Below, piece after piece: positions 26,582 through 35,169 of a stretch of 64,000 bases of DNA. The position numbers were made by a program, and so were the translations under genes. Position 1 is the stretch's first letter. Each line of letters opens with the position of its first letter. Source of the DNA: Hyphomicrobium sp. NDB2Meth4 (GTDB taxonomy: Bacteria > Pseudomonadota > Alphaproteobacteria > Rhizobiales > Hyphomicrobiaceae). The DNA lies in contig NZ_FPEJ01000013.1 of the NCBI RefSeq assembly GCF_900117445.1, forward strand, positions 62,001-126,000. Direction: 5' to 3'. The notes below the pieces were generated by a model, which had not been told where the DNA came from, made no database searches, and saw nothing but the letters and a program-made list of their open reading frames with translations.

Positions 26582-26887
26582 ATGCCGCGTGGCGACAAAT
26601 CCAAGTACACAGAAAAACAGGAGCGCAAGGCCGACCACATTGCCGAAGGCTACGAGAAGCGTGGCGTCGGCAAGAAGGAGGCCGAGCGCCGCGCTTGGGC
26701 CACTGTCAACAAGGACGACGGCGGCGGAAAGAAGCGCGGCGGATCGGGCCGCGGCAAGAGCACCGGCCATCCGGCAGCGCACAAGGGTGGGCGCATCGGA
26801 GGCAGGACATCGGCCGCCCGCCCGGCCGCAGCGCGATCGGCGTCAGCCAAGAAAGCGGCTGCAACCCGCAACCGTCGCGCCAGTTGA
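26582..26887 (+). CDS. Small basic protein of the 'plasmid stabilization' annotation group
   Basis: A 101-residue Lys/Arg/Gly/Ala-rich protein. The N-terminal part PRGDKSKYTEKQERKADHIAEGYEKRG...KKEAERRAWATVNK is conserved in many proteobacteria, where it is often labelled a plasmid stabilization protein without evidence. The rest is low-complexity, as in histone-like or KGG-type proteins, which suggests DNA or RNA binding. AAGGAGAG is well placed before the ATG. It is convergent with the FNT gene (3 bp between stops). Confidence 0.8.
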   Translation: MPRGDKSKYTEKQERKADHIAEGYEKRGVGKKEAERRAWATVNKDDGGGKKRGGSGRGKSTGHPAAHKGGRIGGRTSAARPAAARSASAKKAAATRNRRAS

Positions 26888-26890
26888 CGC

Positions 26891-27760
26891 TCAGCGGCGC
26901 GCGCGCCTGCTGGCCGAGATCTCCTCGCGGACCTGCGCGTAGCTCAGCACCGAGAAGAGTATCGTGCCACCGAAGATGTTGCCGGCGAGCGTCGGAAGAA
27001 AGAATCCGAAGAACGCTTGCGTGACGGACGTCGCACCAGTCAGCACGCCGTAGATCGCCTCAGCCGAGCCAGCGACGATATGCGTAAAACCGAACAGCGC
27101 GATCAGGTATGTGAGCAGGCCGATGACAAAAAACTGCAGATCGTCGTTGGAGGCGAGTATCCACACCAGTGCGGCGATGACCCATCCAGCGCCGATACCC
27201 TTTGCAAACATCTCCCACGGCGAGTTGGCCATCAGGTGCACGACGATCTCGTGCATTTCTTTGCTGACGTCGCTCCCGACAATGGGCAGCGATGCCATCG
27301 CCAACGCAAAGACGAAGCAGCCGACGACGTTGGCTGCCAGCACGATGCCCCAGAGGCGGATCATAGAAATCAGCCAATCGAGCTTGCGTCGCGAGATGAC
27401 GGGAAGCACGGCCGTCAGCACGTTCTCAGTAAAAAGCTGCTGGCGGCCAAGAATGACGATGAGAAAGCCCACCGCGTATCCGAGCTTTGCGATAATCGGA
27501 CGCCATTCCGAAAGGGGAAGATGCGCAGCAAGCGCGGCCTCGGTGAGGAACGAAAAGCCGATCGATATGCCAGCAGCAACGCCCGACCACCAGAGGGCGG
27601 AAAACGGCCGGATCAGCTCCGCCTCGCCCTCCGTGCGCACGATCTCATAGACGACGGCCGCGCGCGGACGTCGCGACTCCTTCACATGCTTGACCTCAGC
27701 CCGGCTCAGGCCCTCGCCAACTTCAGCAGTCTTCTGATCGACGGTTTCGTTACCGGCCAC
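26891..27760 (-). CDS. Formate/nitrite transporter (FNT) family protein, YfdC-like
   Basis: An inner-membrane channel of about 289 residues. The basic and acidic N-terminus is cytoplasmic, followed by six membrane segments beginning RPFSALWWSGVAAGISIGFS. GRQQLFTENVLTAVLPV and ILASNDDLQFFVIGLLTYLIALFGFTHIVAGSAEA are the FNT signature regions. YfdC-like members have no proven substrate; formate would be a sensible guess in a methylotroph. GTG 27760 was chosen because AGAGG precedes it; ATG 27808 is an alternative. The frame runs further upstream to 28180, but that part overlaps another gene and is not family-like. Confidence 0.82.
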   Translation of the reverse strand: MAGNETVDQKTAEVGEGLSRAEVKHVKESRRPRAAVVYEIVRTEGEAELIRPFSALWWSGVAAGISIGFSFLTEAALAAHLPLSEWRPIIAKLGYAVGFLIVILGRQQLFTENVLTAVLPVISRRKLDWLISMIRLWGIVLAANVVGCFVFALAMASLPIVGSDVSKEMHEIVVHLMANSPWEMFAKGIGAGWVIAALVWILASNDDLQFFVIGLLTYLIALFGFTHIVAGSAEAIYGVLTGATSVTQAFFGFFLPTLAGNIFGGTILFSVLSYAQVREEISASRRARR

Positions 27761-27920
27761 GTTGAACCTCTGGAATCGGCTATCGGCGGCCGCCACCTTA
27801 TCCCGCATCCGCTGTCGTCGGCGAGTGAATTGCCCCGGCCGATGGTATATCGCGTTATTGCAGTTTGAGCCTAACGGCCGGCCGGGCTCCGGCGCGGTTC
27901 TGATAAAGAGGAAACAGAAA

Positions 27921-28226
27921 ATGGCTGAGCCCCTGGTCGTGTCGATACCGCACTCCCTTGGCAAGACGGAAGCGATGCGCCGTCTACAGTCCGGTCTGCA
28001 GGGCGTGCCTTCCAGCAGCCTGCTGACCCTCGAGCAACAGCCGTGGATCGAGAACAAGATGCCGTTCACGGTCCGCGCAATGGGACAATCGATTCCCGGA
28101 TCGCTCGAAGTCGGCGAAGACGTTGTGCGTCTGGAGGTCGTGCTGCCAGCGCTGTTGAAGAAGCTTTGGGGTCCGCTCAAGGAGACGATGATCGGGCGTG
28201 CGAAGCTGCTGCTCGAGAAGAAGTAG
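27921..28226 (+). CDS. Polyhydroxyalkanoic acid system family protein
   Basis: A 101-residue protein matching the PHA granule-region family (PF09650 pattern): VSIPHSLGKTEAMRRLQSGL at the start, FTVRAMGQSIPGSLEVGEDVVRLEVVLP in the middle, and a basic helical end (KKLWGPLKETMIGRAKLLL). Family members lie near PHA synthesis genes and may associate with granules; no synthase gene is in this window. AAGAGG seven bases before ATG 27921 fixes the start, although the frame is open from 27762. Confidence 0.82.
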   Translation: MAEPLVVSIPHSLGKTEAMRRLQSGLQGVPSSSLLTLEQQPWIENKMPFTVRAMGQSIPGSLEVGEDVVRLEVVLPALLKKLWGPLKETMIGRAKLLLEKK

Positions 28227-28379
28227 CTACGCCGCGCGATGAGAAGCCGCCGCCGCTCAAGGCAGAACGCGCGCTTCTAAGCTTAGCAGCTTTTCTGCGT
28301 TCCATATCCCCTGCCGGCGCCGCTAACGTCACGCGCATCGACAGGTGCGCACCGTGGTGCTGTCGCCTTGGGGGCAGCT

Positions 28380-29069
28380 ATGGAACGAACGGCAGACATC
28401 GGAGTGGCTACGTCAGGAAGGTCGGCAGGCGCGAAGGCCTCCCTCAAGAGGAGACCGCGCACCGGCCATTCCGAAGCGCTACTGACCACAATAAGCACCA
28501 ACCTGAAGCGCCTCCGCACGCGTCAGGGTTATTCGCTCGAGCGTTTGGCCAAGCGTTCTGGTGTGAGCCGCGCCATGCTCAGTCAGATCGAGACCGGCAA
28601 AAGCGTTCCCACAATCAGTCTGCTGTTGAAGGTGGCCGACGCGCTGGGCGTTCCCATCGCCAACTTGCTCGTCGCACCGCTCTCGCGCGCCACCGTGGTG
28701 CTGCCGAAGGCGCGCGCACGAATCGTCAGCGCCAGCAATGGGCGCTTCATCTGCAGGGCGTTGTTCTCCGTCGAAAGCGTACGGCGCGCCGAGTTCTACG
28801 AGGTGAGCATCGCCAGCCAGCACCGCGAGAATTTCTCGCCACACACAGCCGGCACCAAGGCGAATATCCTTGTTGTCGACGGGCGTATCGAGCTTGCCGT
28901 CGGCAACGATCCCCCCGTGATGGTGCCGCAAGGCGATGCCATCCAGTTTCAAGCCGACGTTCCCCACAGCTATCGCAATCCCGATGGCCGCGAGGTGGTG
29001 CTGCACGTCGTTCTGACGTACGTCGAGCCCGTCGGAAACTCCCACCCCTTCGCATTTCCCGGGGATTAG
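28380..29069 (+). CDS. XRE-family transcriptional regulator with cupin domain
   Basis: A 229-residue regulator. Residues about 40-95 are a helix-turn-helix (NLKRLRTRQGYSLERLAKRSGVSRAMLSQIETGKSVPTI split over helices 1-4). Residues about 145-215 form a cupin sensor domain with NFSPHTAGTKANILVVDGRIEL and AIQFQADVPHSYRN. This architecture resembles PuuR/SutR-type regulators that sense a small metabolite and often control neighbouring genes. A GGGGGC element precedes ATG 28380; an in-frame TTG at 28368 is less likely. No obvious target lies next to it. Confidence 0.88.
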   Translation: MERTADIGVATSGRSAGAKASLKRRPRTGHSEALLTTISTNLKRLRTRQGYSLERLAKRSGVSRAMLSQIETGKSVPTISLLLKVADALGVPIANLLVAPLSRATVVLPKARARIVSASNGRFICRALFSVESVRRAEFYEVSIASQHRENFSPHTAGTKANILVVDGRIELAVGNDPPVMVPQGDAIQFQADVPHSYRNPDGREVVLHVVLTYVEPVGNSHPFAFPGD

Positions 29070-29101
29070 CGAGCGGCCCGCGGCCGGTACCGCTTTAGGC
29101 T

Positions 29102-30106
29102 CTAGCGGCCGCGCCCACCGTACCCGCCACCATCGTATCCCCCGCCATTGTTTCCGCCGGGGCGGCCACCACCAAAGCCACCGATGCCACCGCCCTTGAT
29201 GATGATGTCGATGCCGCGCGCGCCGCCGCCGTAGTCGTCATCATCGACTGGCTTCGGGCGGCGCTTTTTCGGAGCGTCGTCGTTCGTCGCTTGGCGCGTC
29301 TTGGGCTTCTTCTTTTTCGTCGGCTTGTCGTCGTCGTCAGCCTTGATCGGCTTCGCCTTCAGGCCGTTGATGCACTTCTTGTTGTCTGCCTTCGGAAACG
29401 CGGCTTCAAGGATACCATCACGCGACGTCGGCGGCAGAGGCTCGATTTGCGGAGCGGAAACAACGAACGGAAAGGCATCTTCGAATGTCGCGTCATCCCG
29501 CCCCGGCATGTCCTTCCAGTTCAGCGGATCGCTGACATTGGCCTTGCTGTCGATGCGAATGAGCTGACCAGCCTGATCGAGCACACGGCAGACGTCCTTC
29601 TTCGGCGATGTCACCTCGATTGCGCCCTCGTGCAGCAGTAGCCACGCGCTCTTGTCGGGCAGCACGTAGACATCGAAGATCGTTCCCCGCACCGTGATTG
29701 ATGCATTCGGGGTACGGATTTCATAGGTCTTCTTCGACGCTACGCCGGTGATGAAACGGAACGCACCCTTCGTGAGGTCGACGATGATGGAGCCGGATTT
29801 CTTGTCGCTGTCGTAGACGAACTTATCCAGCACCATGCGCGCGCCGGGACCAAGCGCCAGCTTGGTATCGTCGTTGAGACGGAACTCGCCGCGTCCGTCG
29901 TTGCTGACCTCGATGACCTCGTCCTGGCGGACAACGTCACCCACCTCGAGGTCGCGCTCTTCCTTCTCGAAATCCGCTTTCACGAGACTGACGATGGTAC
30001 GCGCATCGCCGATTTCCGCTCCGGCGCCAGCTTGAGCGGCGAGGGGAGCGTTCAAAACTGAGGCAACTACAAAAAAACGCAACGCGCGCAGCGGAGCGGC
30101 TGCCAT
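29102..30106 (-). CDS. FecR-domain exported protein with Gly-rich tail
   Basis: A 334-residue protein with a signal peptide and a FecR-type domain (about residues 55-190): VGDVVRQDEVIEVSNDGRGE, LALGPGARMVLDKFVYD, GAFRFITGVASKKTYEIRTP and ASITVRGTIFDV. In many proteobacteria this stand-alone periplasmic FecR form is unlinked to an ECF sigma factor, as here. The C-terminal 80 residues alternate Asp and Lys clusters and end in repeated Gly-Gly-Gly/Tyr, likely disordered. AAGGAG precedes ATG 30106; the frame extends 18 codons upstream. Function unknown. Confidence 0.82.
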   Translation of the reverse strand: MAAAPLRALRFFVVASVLNAPLAAQAGAGAEIGDARTIVSLVKADFEKEERDLEVGDVVRQDEVIEVSNDGRGEFRLNDDTKLALGPGARMVLDKFVYDSDKKSGSIIVDLTKGAFRFITGVASKKTYEIRTPNASITVRGTIFDVYVLPDKSAWLLLHEGAIEVTSPKKDVCRVLDQAGQLIRIDSKANVSDPLNWKDMPGRDDATFEDAFPFVVSAPQIEPLPPTSRDGILEAAFPKADNKKCINGLKAKPIKADDDDKPTKKKKPKTRQATNDDAPKKRRPKPVDDDDYGGGARGIDIIIKGGGIGGFGGGRPGGNNGGGYDGGGYGGRGR

Positions 30107-30405
30107 TGAAATCTCCTTATGACGCCCTCCAATATTAACCCAGCGTCCGGACGTCTCCAATAATTCCCGTTTCCTTAGGTGCCGACGATGACGACGCTAT
30201 GGCACGCCCGGCATTAGACCGGTGAAACGGTTAGCTCCCGCCCCCCTGTGAGACCTATCCCCCTGAACAAGTCTACGCTGTTACCCAAGTGACAAATGCC
30301 GTCGCTGTCGAGCAAGCTGCTTTCTGAATATCGTTTAGACTGAGCGACGGACCTCGCTCCATAATACGAGCGAAGGTCATGTTGCGATTGATCCCCGCGC
30401 CTCTT

Positions 30406-31179
30406 TTACGCCGCGCCGCGAGCCTGGTCAGCCAACGGCAGCAGCACGTCGAAGTCGACCTCGGGCAACGCCTCAAAAGCAGGCTTGGCGAACAAGTACC
30501 CCTGCATCAGCCTTATCCCGAGATGGCGCAGCACAACCGCATCGCTCTTGCGTTCGACACCTTCCGCGATCACATCGATCCCGAGCAGATTGCCAACCGC
30601 AGCTAGCGCACCCACGATGGTCTGTCGCGCGCGATCCCCGGCGACATTGTTGATGAGGCCCATGTCGATCTTGACGATATCCGGCTGGAAGTCTGCCAGG
30701 AGACTGAGGCCCGCATAGCCAGCGCCGAAATCGTCGATCGCCGTCTTGAACCCTTCGTCGTGGTAGGTCGCGAAAATTTGCTTCAGGTAGGAGGGGTCCG
30801 GCACGCGCTCATTTTCGACGGTCTCGAAAATGATCCGCTCGACGGGGAACCCCGTACGACGCGCCGCCGCAATCGTAGTCTGCAGACACCGGTGCGGCTC
30901 GTAGACGGCATTCGGCATGAAGTTGATGCTCAGCATCGCGTCCATGTGAAGGGCCGCGGCGAGCTCAACCGCGCGAACGCGGCACCGCTGATCGAATGCG
31001 TAGCGGTTCTGGTCATTCACGCGCGAAAGAACGCTCGCGGCGCCGGCCCCATCAGTGCCGCGGACCAGCGCTTCGTAGGCATAGACGGTGCGCGACTCCA
31101 CATCGACGATGGGCTGGAATGCCATCGAGACGTCGAAGTCGAGCGGGGTATGGCAGCCTTGGCAACCTGTGGCAGACAT
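30406..31179 (-). CDS. EAL-domain protein (probable c-di-GMP phosphodiesterase) with N-terminal CxxCH
   Basis: A 257-residue stand-alone EAL protein. Catalytic-type motifs: EALVRG (36-41), SINFMPNAV with the Asn ligand near 84-92, the Glu in ETVENE near 119-124, AIDDFGAGYAGLSLL near 141, VKIDMGLI near 165, AEGVE near 201 and QGYLFAKP near 225. These fit an active c-di-GMP hydrolase, with a few substitutions from the classical DDFGTGYSS loop. Residues 6-10 are CQGCH: a zinc-finger-like or redox element, or, improbably for a cytoplasmic protein, a heme site. The 30161-30405 gap downstream-of-FecR side holds nothing I can support. Confidence 0.87.
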   Translation of the reverse strand: MSATGCQGCHTPLDFDVSMAFQPIVDVESRTVYAYEALVRGTDGAGAASVLSRVNDQNRYAFDQRCRVRAVELAAALHMDAMLSINFMPNAVYEPHRCLQTTIAAARRTGFPVERIIFETVENERVPDPSYLKQIFATYHDEGFKTAIDDFGAGYAGLSLLADFQPDIVKIDMGLINNVAGDRARQTIVGALAAVGNLLGIDVIAEGVERKSDAVVLRHLGIRLMQGYLFAKPAFEALPEVDFDVLLPLADQARGAA

Positions 31180-31260
31180 GATTCATCCCGCAATAAGTCT
31201 TCGGGCAGACTAACGGGCAAAAGTTACCGAGCGGTCAGCCACTGTCGGATTTTGCATCGC

Positions 31261-31824
31261 CTACCGGGCTGGTATCAGCGGAGCCCTGATTTCGATATCC
31301 ACCGTTTCGCCGACCAGGAAGCCATACGCCGTCATCCCGAAGTCGCTGCGCCGGATGCGGGTCGTCGCCCGCATCTGGCGCGCGCCACCGTTCGGTGGCT
31401 GCAACTCGGCATGCAGCACGATCGGCCGCGTTATGCCCTTTACGGTCATGTCGCCGGCGATCTCGTAGCTGCTCGTCGACTTCGCACGGATGCTGCGGCT
31501 CTTGAAGTGCATCGTCGGGTACTTGGCGACGGCAAAGAACGAGCTGCCGCGCAACTCGCTCTGGGAAAGAGAATCGCTAGCCCTCAGCGTGCGCGCATCG
31601 ATCACGACATCGACGTTGCCTTTTTCGGGCGCAGCGTCATTCACCTCCGCTTTGCCGGTGACCCCCGTGAAGCGACCCTTTCCGCTGGAGAAGGGTAGGC
31701 TGTAGGCAAACAGAACCTCGCCGCGTTTGCTGTCGAACACGTAGGGAGCCGCATGCGCGGAGCCCGGCTGCAGAAGCAAACCAAGTAGCGCGGCGGCAAA
31801 AAGCGCGTGGAAATGTGCGGACAT
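31261..31824 (-). CDS. YceI family periplasmic protein
   Basis: A 187-residue lipocalin-like protein with a signal peptide (cleavage after GSAHA). YceI landmarks are YVFDSKRGEVLFAYSLPFSSGKGRF split around the first strands, VDVVIDARTLRASD near 70, FFAVAKYPTMHFKS near 95, DMTVKGITRPIVLHAEL near 125 and RIRRSDFGMTAYG near 155. Such proteins bind isoprenoid or other amphiphilic ligands in the periplasm. The ATG at 31824 has GGGGGAAAG upstream; the frame is open further but without a site. It lies 81 bp upstream of the EAL gene, same strand. Confidence 0.87.
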   Translation of the reverse strand: MSAHFHALFAAALLGLLLQPGSAHAAPYVFDSKRGEVLFAYSLPFSSGKGRFTGVTGKAEVNDAAPEKGNVDVVIDARTLRASDSLSQSELRGSSFFAVAKYPTMHFKSRSIRAKSTSSYEIAGDMTVKGITRPIVLHAELQPPNGGARQMRATTRIRRSDFGMTAYGFLVGETVDIEIRAPLIPAR

Positions 31825-32000
31825 GCAACTTTCCCCCGAGGGTCCGATGTCGTAGCCTCGACCTGAAGCATACCTCCCAGGGCGCGGCGTGGCTTCTGCG
31901 ACACACAGCTCAGGTAAATAGGGTATCCCCCTCGCCGAGCCATGGACGCGCCCAATATAGGGGAGAAAATCACGGCATTGATTTGCTGGAGGTATCCATA

Positions 32001-32327
32001 ATGCGCTCTGCTGCGAGTTGCGCCGCACTGATGATCGCAATTGCCGCCCTGGCGACGCCTGCGCTGGCCTTTGACGTACAGAATGGCGGCGGCGCCCCGG
32101 CAAGTGGCGGATCCGCCAACCTTGCGCCAGATGCCTCGTCTGGGGTCAGCCTCGACATGGACCTCAAAGCCCAGCTCGGGCTGTCCGACACTCCGAGCAA
32201 AACTTCGCTTGGCTCTGGAATGAAATTTGGCAGCGGCGGCATCTTCACCGGCGCGGCCAATACTTCGTCCATGGGATACGACGAGCGCCCCTGGGTTGCC
32301 CCCCGGCGCCCCGCCGGCCGCGACTGA
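32001..32327 (+). CDS. Small exported hypothetical protein
   Basis: A 108-residue protein with a clear signal peptide (RSAASCAALMIAIAALATPALA) and a mature part rich in Gly, Ser, Ala and Asp, with MDLKAQLGLSD near the middle and the C-terminus DERPWVAPRRPAGRD. I recognise no family. CTGGAGG nine bases before ATG 32001 and a strong terminator after the stop make it a convincing single-gene transcript. It is divergent from yceI. Confidence 0.72.
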   Translation: MRSAASCAALMIAIAALATPALAFDVQNGGGAPASGGSANLAPDASSGVSLDMDLKAQLGLSDTPSKTSLGSGMKFGSGGIFTGAANTSSMGYDERPWVAPRRPAGRD

Positions 32328-32352
32328 TCCAAGCTCCAAATAAACCCTGCCT

Positions 32353-32384
32353 AAAAGGCCCCGGTCCCGGACTGGGGCCTTTTT
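32353..32384 (+). terminator. Rho-independent terminator
   Basis: AAAAGGCCCC (32353-32362) pairs with GGGGCCTTTT (32374-32383), loop of 11 bases, ending in five T. It lies 25 bp after the small exported protein gene. Confidence 0.9.
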
Positions 32385-32493
32385 GCATGGCGTGCCAGCT
32401 GACACCGGTCAGCGCAGCCGATGCCGCTTTCGGCTTGTTTGTTCACCGGGCTAGGCGACTATGGCGTCTGCATGAGCGGGAGTTGCAACACCG

Positions 32494-33987
32494 ATGACGG
32501 CGGCGACTGAGGCGTCCGGCGAGGGATATTTGTGGCGCCGCTTCGAAGCTGCGCTGCTCAACCCCGTCCGCGCCTTCCGGCCGCGCTATCTGCCGTTGCT
32601 GATGGTCTACTTCGCTTACGGCGCGCTCGGCCTTATCGCCGTGGCCGAAAGCTTCTGGGTGAAGAAGGCGCTGACCCTCAGCCCCGCTGAGCTGGCCGCT
32701 CTCAATGTCTGGATCACCCTGCCGTGGACCGTCAAAATGGTCTTCGGCGAACTGGTCGACAGCGTACCGATCCTCGGATCGCAGCGCCGAGCTTACGTCT
32801 TCATCGGCGCAGCATTCATCGCCGCGGGCATGCTTCTGCTGGCGGGCGCCGCGGGTGGATGGCTCACGTTCGCCAGTCCCGAGAACCTCTACCGTCTCGG
32901 CGCTTTCATCAGCGTCCTCGGCGTCGTCATTCAGGATGTCGTCGCCGACGCGATGAGCACCGAGGTCGTCGACCGCGAGAAACCGGATGGTACACCGCGC
33001 GCCAAGGAGGAGGTGGATCGCGAGCTGGGCATGGTGCAGGTGCTCGGTCGTCTTGCGCTCTCGCTCGGCATGTTCTGCGTCGCCGGCGTCGCTGGCTGGA
33101 TCGCCAGCATCTACACGTACGAGACGGTCTTCCTCGTCGGGCTGATCATCCCGCTCATCTCCATCAGCGGCGCCCTTCTCATCAGCTTACGTCCTGTCGA
33201 GAAGCGCGCTATCGATTGGCGCATCCTCGGCGGCGGACTGATCTTCGGCTTCTTCGTGCTGACGCTGGCGTCGACCAACGCACCCTTCAATCAGGAGATC
33301 GTCTTCATCGTATCGATGTCGGTGATCTGCGGTATGCTGTGGCGCGTCGTCAGTCAGCTCGCCCCAGAAACGCAGCGCACGATCTTCTACGCCGCGCTCA
33401 TCATTTTCATCTATCGCGCCATGCCGCTTGCGGGGCAGGGGTACACCTGGTTCGTCATCGACGTGCTGGGCTTCGACGAAGCATTCCAGGGCACCCTCAA
33501 CCAGATCGGCGCTGGGCTTGCTCTGCTGGGGATGTGGTTTTTCTCCGATGCCATCACGCGCCGTCCTGTTCCCCAGGTGCTGCTATGGCTCACCATTGTC
33601 ACGACGATCCTGTCGCTGCCTGCCTTCGGCCTAACGCTCGGCCTCGCCGATTGGACCGAGCAGGTATTCGGCTTTGGAGCGCGCACCATCGCCATCATTG
33701 ACACCGCGACCACGTCCCCGTTCGCGCAGCTCAGCATGATCCCCTTGCTGACGCTCATCGCCATCTACGCCCCAGAGGGCCATCGCGCTACCTGGTTCGC
33801 GCTCATGGCATCGCTGATGAACATGGCTCTCGTCGCGGGGGCCTTGCAAACAAAGTATTTGAACGAAGTTTTCGTCGTTAGCCGCGGGCACTACGAGAAC
33901 GTGCCGTACCTAGTCGGCATTTCCCTGGTCGCCGGCTTCATCGTGCCCATCGCGGCCATCCTCATTTTTGGCCGGCGTCTTAAGTAA
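32494..33987 (+). CDS. MFS transporter, folate-biopterin (FBT/BT1) type
   Basis: A 497-residue inner-membrane transporter with about 12 membrane segments. The motif GVVIQDVVADAMSTEVVD near residue 147-164 is characteristic of the FBT/BT1 family, known for folate and pterin carriers in protozoa, plants and cyanobacteria. NVWITLPWTVKMVFGELVDSVP near 70 is also family-like. Since this organism uses a pterin C1 carrier, a pterin substrate is tempting but unproven. The start is ATG 32494. No gene is close enough to be an operon partner. Confidence 0.82.
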   Translation: MTAATEASGEGYLWRRFEAALLNPVRAFRPRYLPLLMVYFAYGALGLIAVAESFWVKKALTLSPAELAALNVWITLPWTVKMVFGELVDSVPILGSQRRAYVFIGAAFIAAGMLLLAGAAGGWLTFASPENLYRLGAFISVLGVVIQDVVADAMSTEVVDREKPDGTPRAKEEVDRELGMVQVLGRLALSLGMFCVAGVAGWIASIYTYETVFLVGLIIPLISISGALLISLRPVEKRAIDWRILGGGLIFGFFVLTLASTNAPFNQEIVFIVSMSVICGMLWRVVSQLAPETQRTIFYAALIIFIYRAMPLAGQGYTWFVIDVLGFDEAFQGTLNQIGAGLALLGMWFFSDAITRRPVPQVLLWLTIVTTILSLPAFGLTLGLADWTEQVFGFGARTIAIIDTATTSPFAQLSMIPLLTLIAIYAPEGHRATWFALMASLMNMALVAGALQTKYLNEVFVVSRGHYENVPYLVGISLVAGFIVPIAAILIFGRRLK

Positions 33988-34093
33988 CATGCACGCACAG
34001 CCATTGGTTGATGGTCGTCAATGTCCTGGTGAGGGTTAGCGACGACACTGATCAATGCGGAAAACCGCCAAGCAAGCAACGGGAGGATCGCGT

Positions 34094-34543
34094 ATGAAGC
34101 CGACCACCACATGGGTACTGATCGCCGATGGCGCCCACGCCCGCCTCTTCTCGAATAAGGGGCCAGGCAAAGGCATTGAGGCGATCGAGGGCGGCGTCAT
34201 CAACGGGGATCACCGCCCCGACAGCGAGCTGTTCCGCGACAGCGCCACGCGTACGTTCGAGTCAGTGGGCGATACGCGCCACGCCATCACGCCCAAGACC
34301 GATCCCCACCGCGAGCTTAAGCGCGACTTCGCCAAGCAGCTGGCTGACCTTCTCGATCGCCGCTATGCCGAGAAGGCTTTCGACCGCCTCGTCATCGTCG
34401 CCCCACCGACCGCGCTCGGTGATTTGCGGGCAGCTATCTCCGACCACTTGAAGCCGCATATCTACGCCGAGCTCGATAAGGATCTGGTCAAGACGCCGAC
34501 TGCGGAACTGCCCCAGCACCTCGGCGCGGTGATGCCGATCTAG
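34094..34543 (+). CDS. Host attachment protein family
   Basis: A 149-residue protein of the host-attachment/baeRF-like group (first described as needed for Agrobacterium attachment). Typical features: WVLIADGAHARLFSNKGPGKGIEAIEGG at the start, HRELKRDFAKQLADLLDRRYAEKAFDRLVIVAPPTALGDLR in the middle split over two helices, and EIDKDL-type ending (ELDKDLVKTPTAELPQHL). Structural relatives suggest an RNase- or release-factor-like fold. GGGAGG before ATG 34094 sets the start. Confidence 0.87.
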   Translation: MKPTTTWVLIADGAHARLFSNKGPGKGIEAIEGGVINGDHRPDSELFRDSATRTFESVGDTRHAITPKTDPHRELKRDFAKQLADLLDRRYAEKAFDRLVIVAPPTALGDLRAAISDHLKPHIYAELDKDLVKTPTAELPQHLGAVMPI

Positions 34544-34661
34544 ATACCCCTAGGTAGAATTCCGCGCTGCAGCACGTACGACCGCGCCCACCGCCGCTGC
34601 GCTCCCTTGTTGCAGTGCGATTGCGCTTGAGTGGCACGACTTAGGTCAGTACGTTCACCGC

Positions 34662-35030
34662 ATGGTGTGGGGAGTACAGCGTCAGCGTAGAAGCGTACCG
34701 GCAGCCTTGGCGCTGCTGGGCGTGGCATTCTATGCGCTTCTGCTTCCCTGGCATCTGACCTCGCAATACAGCGCCGGGCTTAACAAGCTCGAGATCAGCG
34801 AGCTCGCTGGATCGATCTGCCTTTCGGACGGCTCGTCCCCGGCGATGCCGGCCACGAGCTGCCCGATCTGCAAAGGCCTCGCAGCTTTCCAGCTTGCGAT
34901 CGCGAGCCCTGAGGCGCTCCTTCCGCCTCCTCCGTTCGAGCCGGCACACCTGCGCCTTGCTCTGCGCGAGGATGCGGTCAGCGCCTCTGTCCCTTCCCAA
35001 CGCAACCGCGGCCCCCCCAGCACCGCCTGA
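34662..35030 (+). CDS. DUF2946-like membrane-anchored protein
   Basis: A 122-residue protein with an N-terminal membrane segment (ALALLGVAFYALLLPW) and a Cys pair in a CPICKG motif near 67-72, preceded by SICLSDG. This Cys arrangement resembles DUF2946 proteins that occur beside copper and TonB-receptor genes. The C-terminal part is Pro/Arg/Ala-rich. There is no strong ribosome site at ATG 34662. It lies upstream of the TonB receptor on the same strand and is plausibly the first gene of the metal-acquisition cluster. Confidence 0.6.
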   Translation: MVWGVQRQRRSVPAALALLGVAFYALLLPWHLTSQYSAGLNKLEISELAGSICLSDGSSPAMPATSCPICKGLAAFQLAIASPEALLPPPPFEPAHLRLALREDAVSASVPSQRNRGPPSTA

Positions 35031-35169
35031 GTGTGTCGTGCCGCTGATGCCGGATCGCCGTGGATGGCGATGCCGGCACCGGCGCACCTGTCTCGCGTGT
35101 GTAACAGCGTAGCCTTGCGCCAGAGAATGCGCAGGCCCGCCCGCGTAGCGTTTGGGGGAGTTGAGTATC

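Noticed and set aside
26474-26782. A hydrophobic 102-codon minus-strand frame
   Set aside because: Antisense of the small basic protein gene that has a strong ribosome site; the hydrophobicity comes from complementing Lys/Arg/Ala codons.
27761-28180. N-terminal extension of the FNT channel gene
   Set aside because: The extra 140 residues overlap the oppositely oriented PHA-system gene, lack family similarity, and a GTG with ribosome site lies at 27760.
30406-31179. CQGCH as a cytochrome c heme site
   Set aside because: The protein has no export signal and heme attachment to c-type motifs occurs in the periplasm; a metal or redox motif is more likely.
32724-33701. A 325-codon frame overlapping the FBT transporter in another frame
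   Set aside because: Arg/His-rich out-of-frame reading of a membrane-protein gene.
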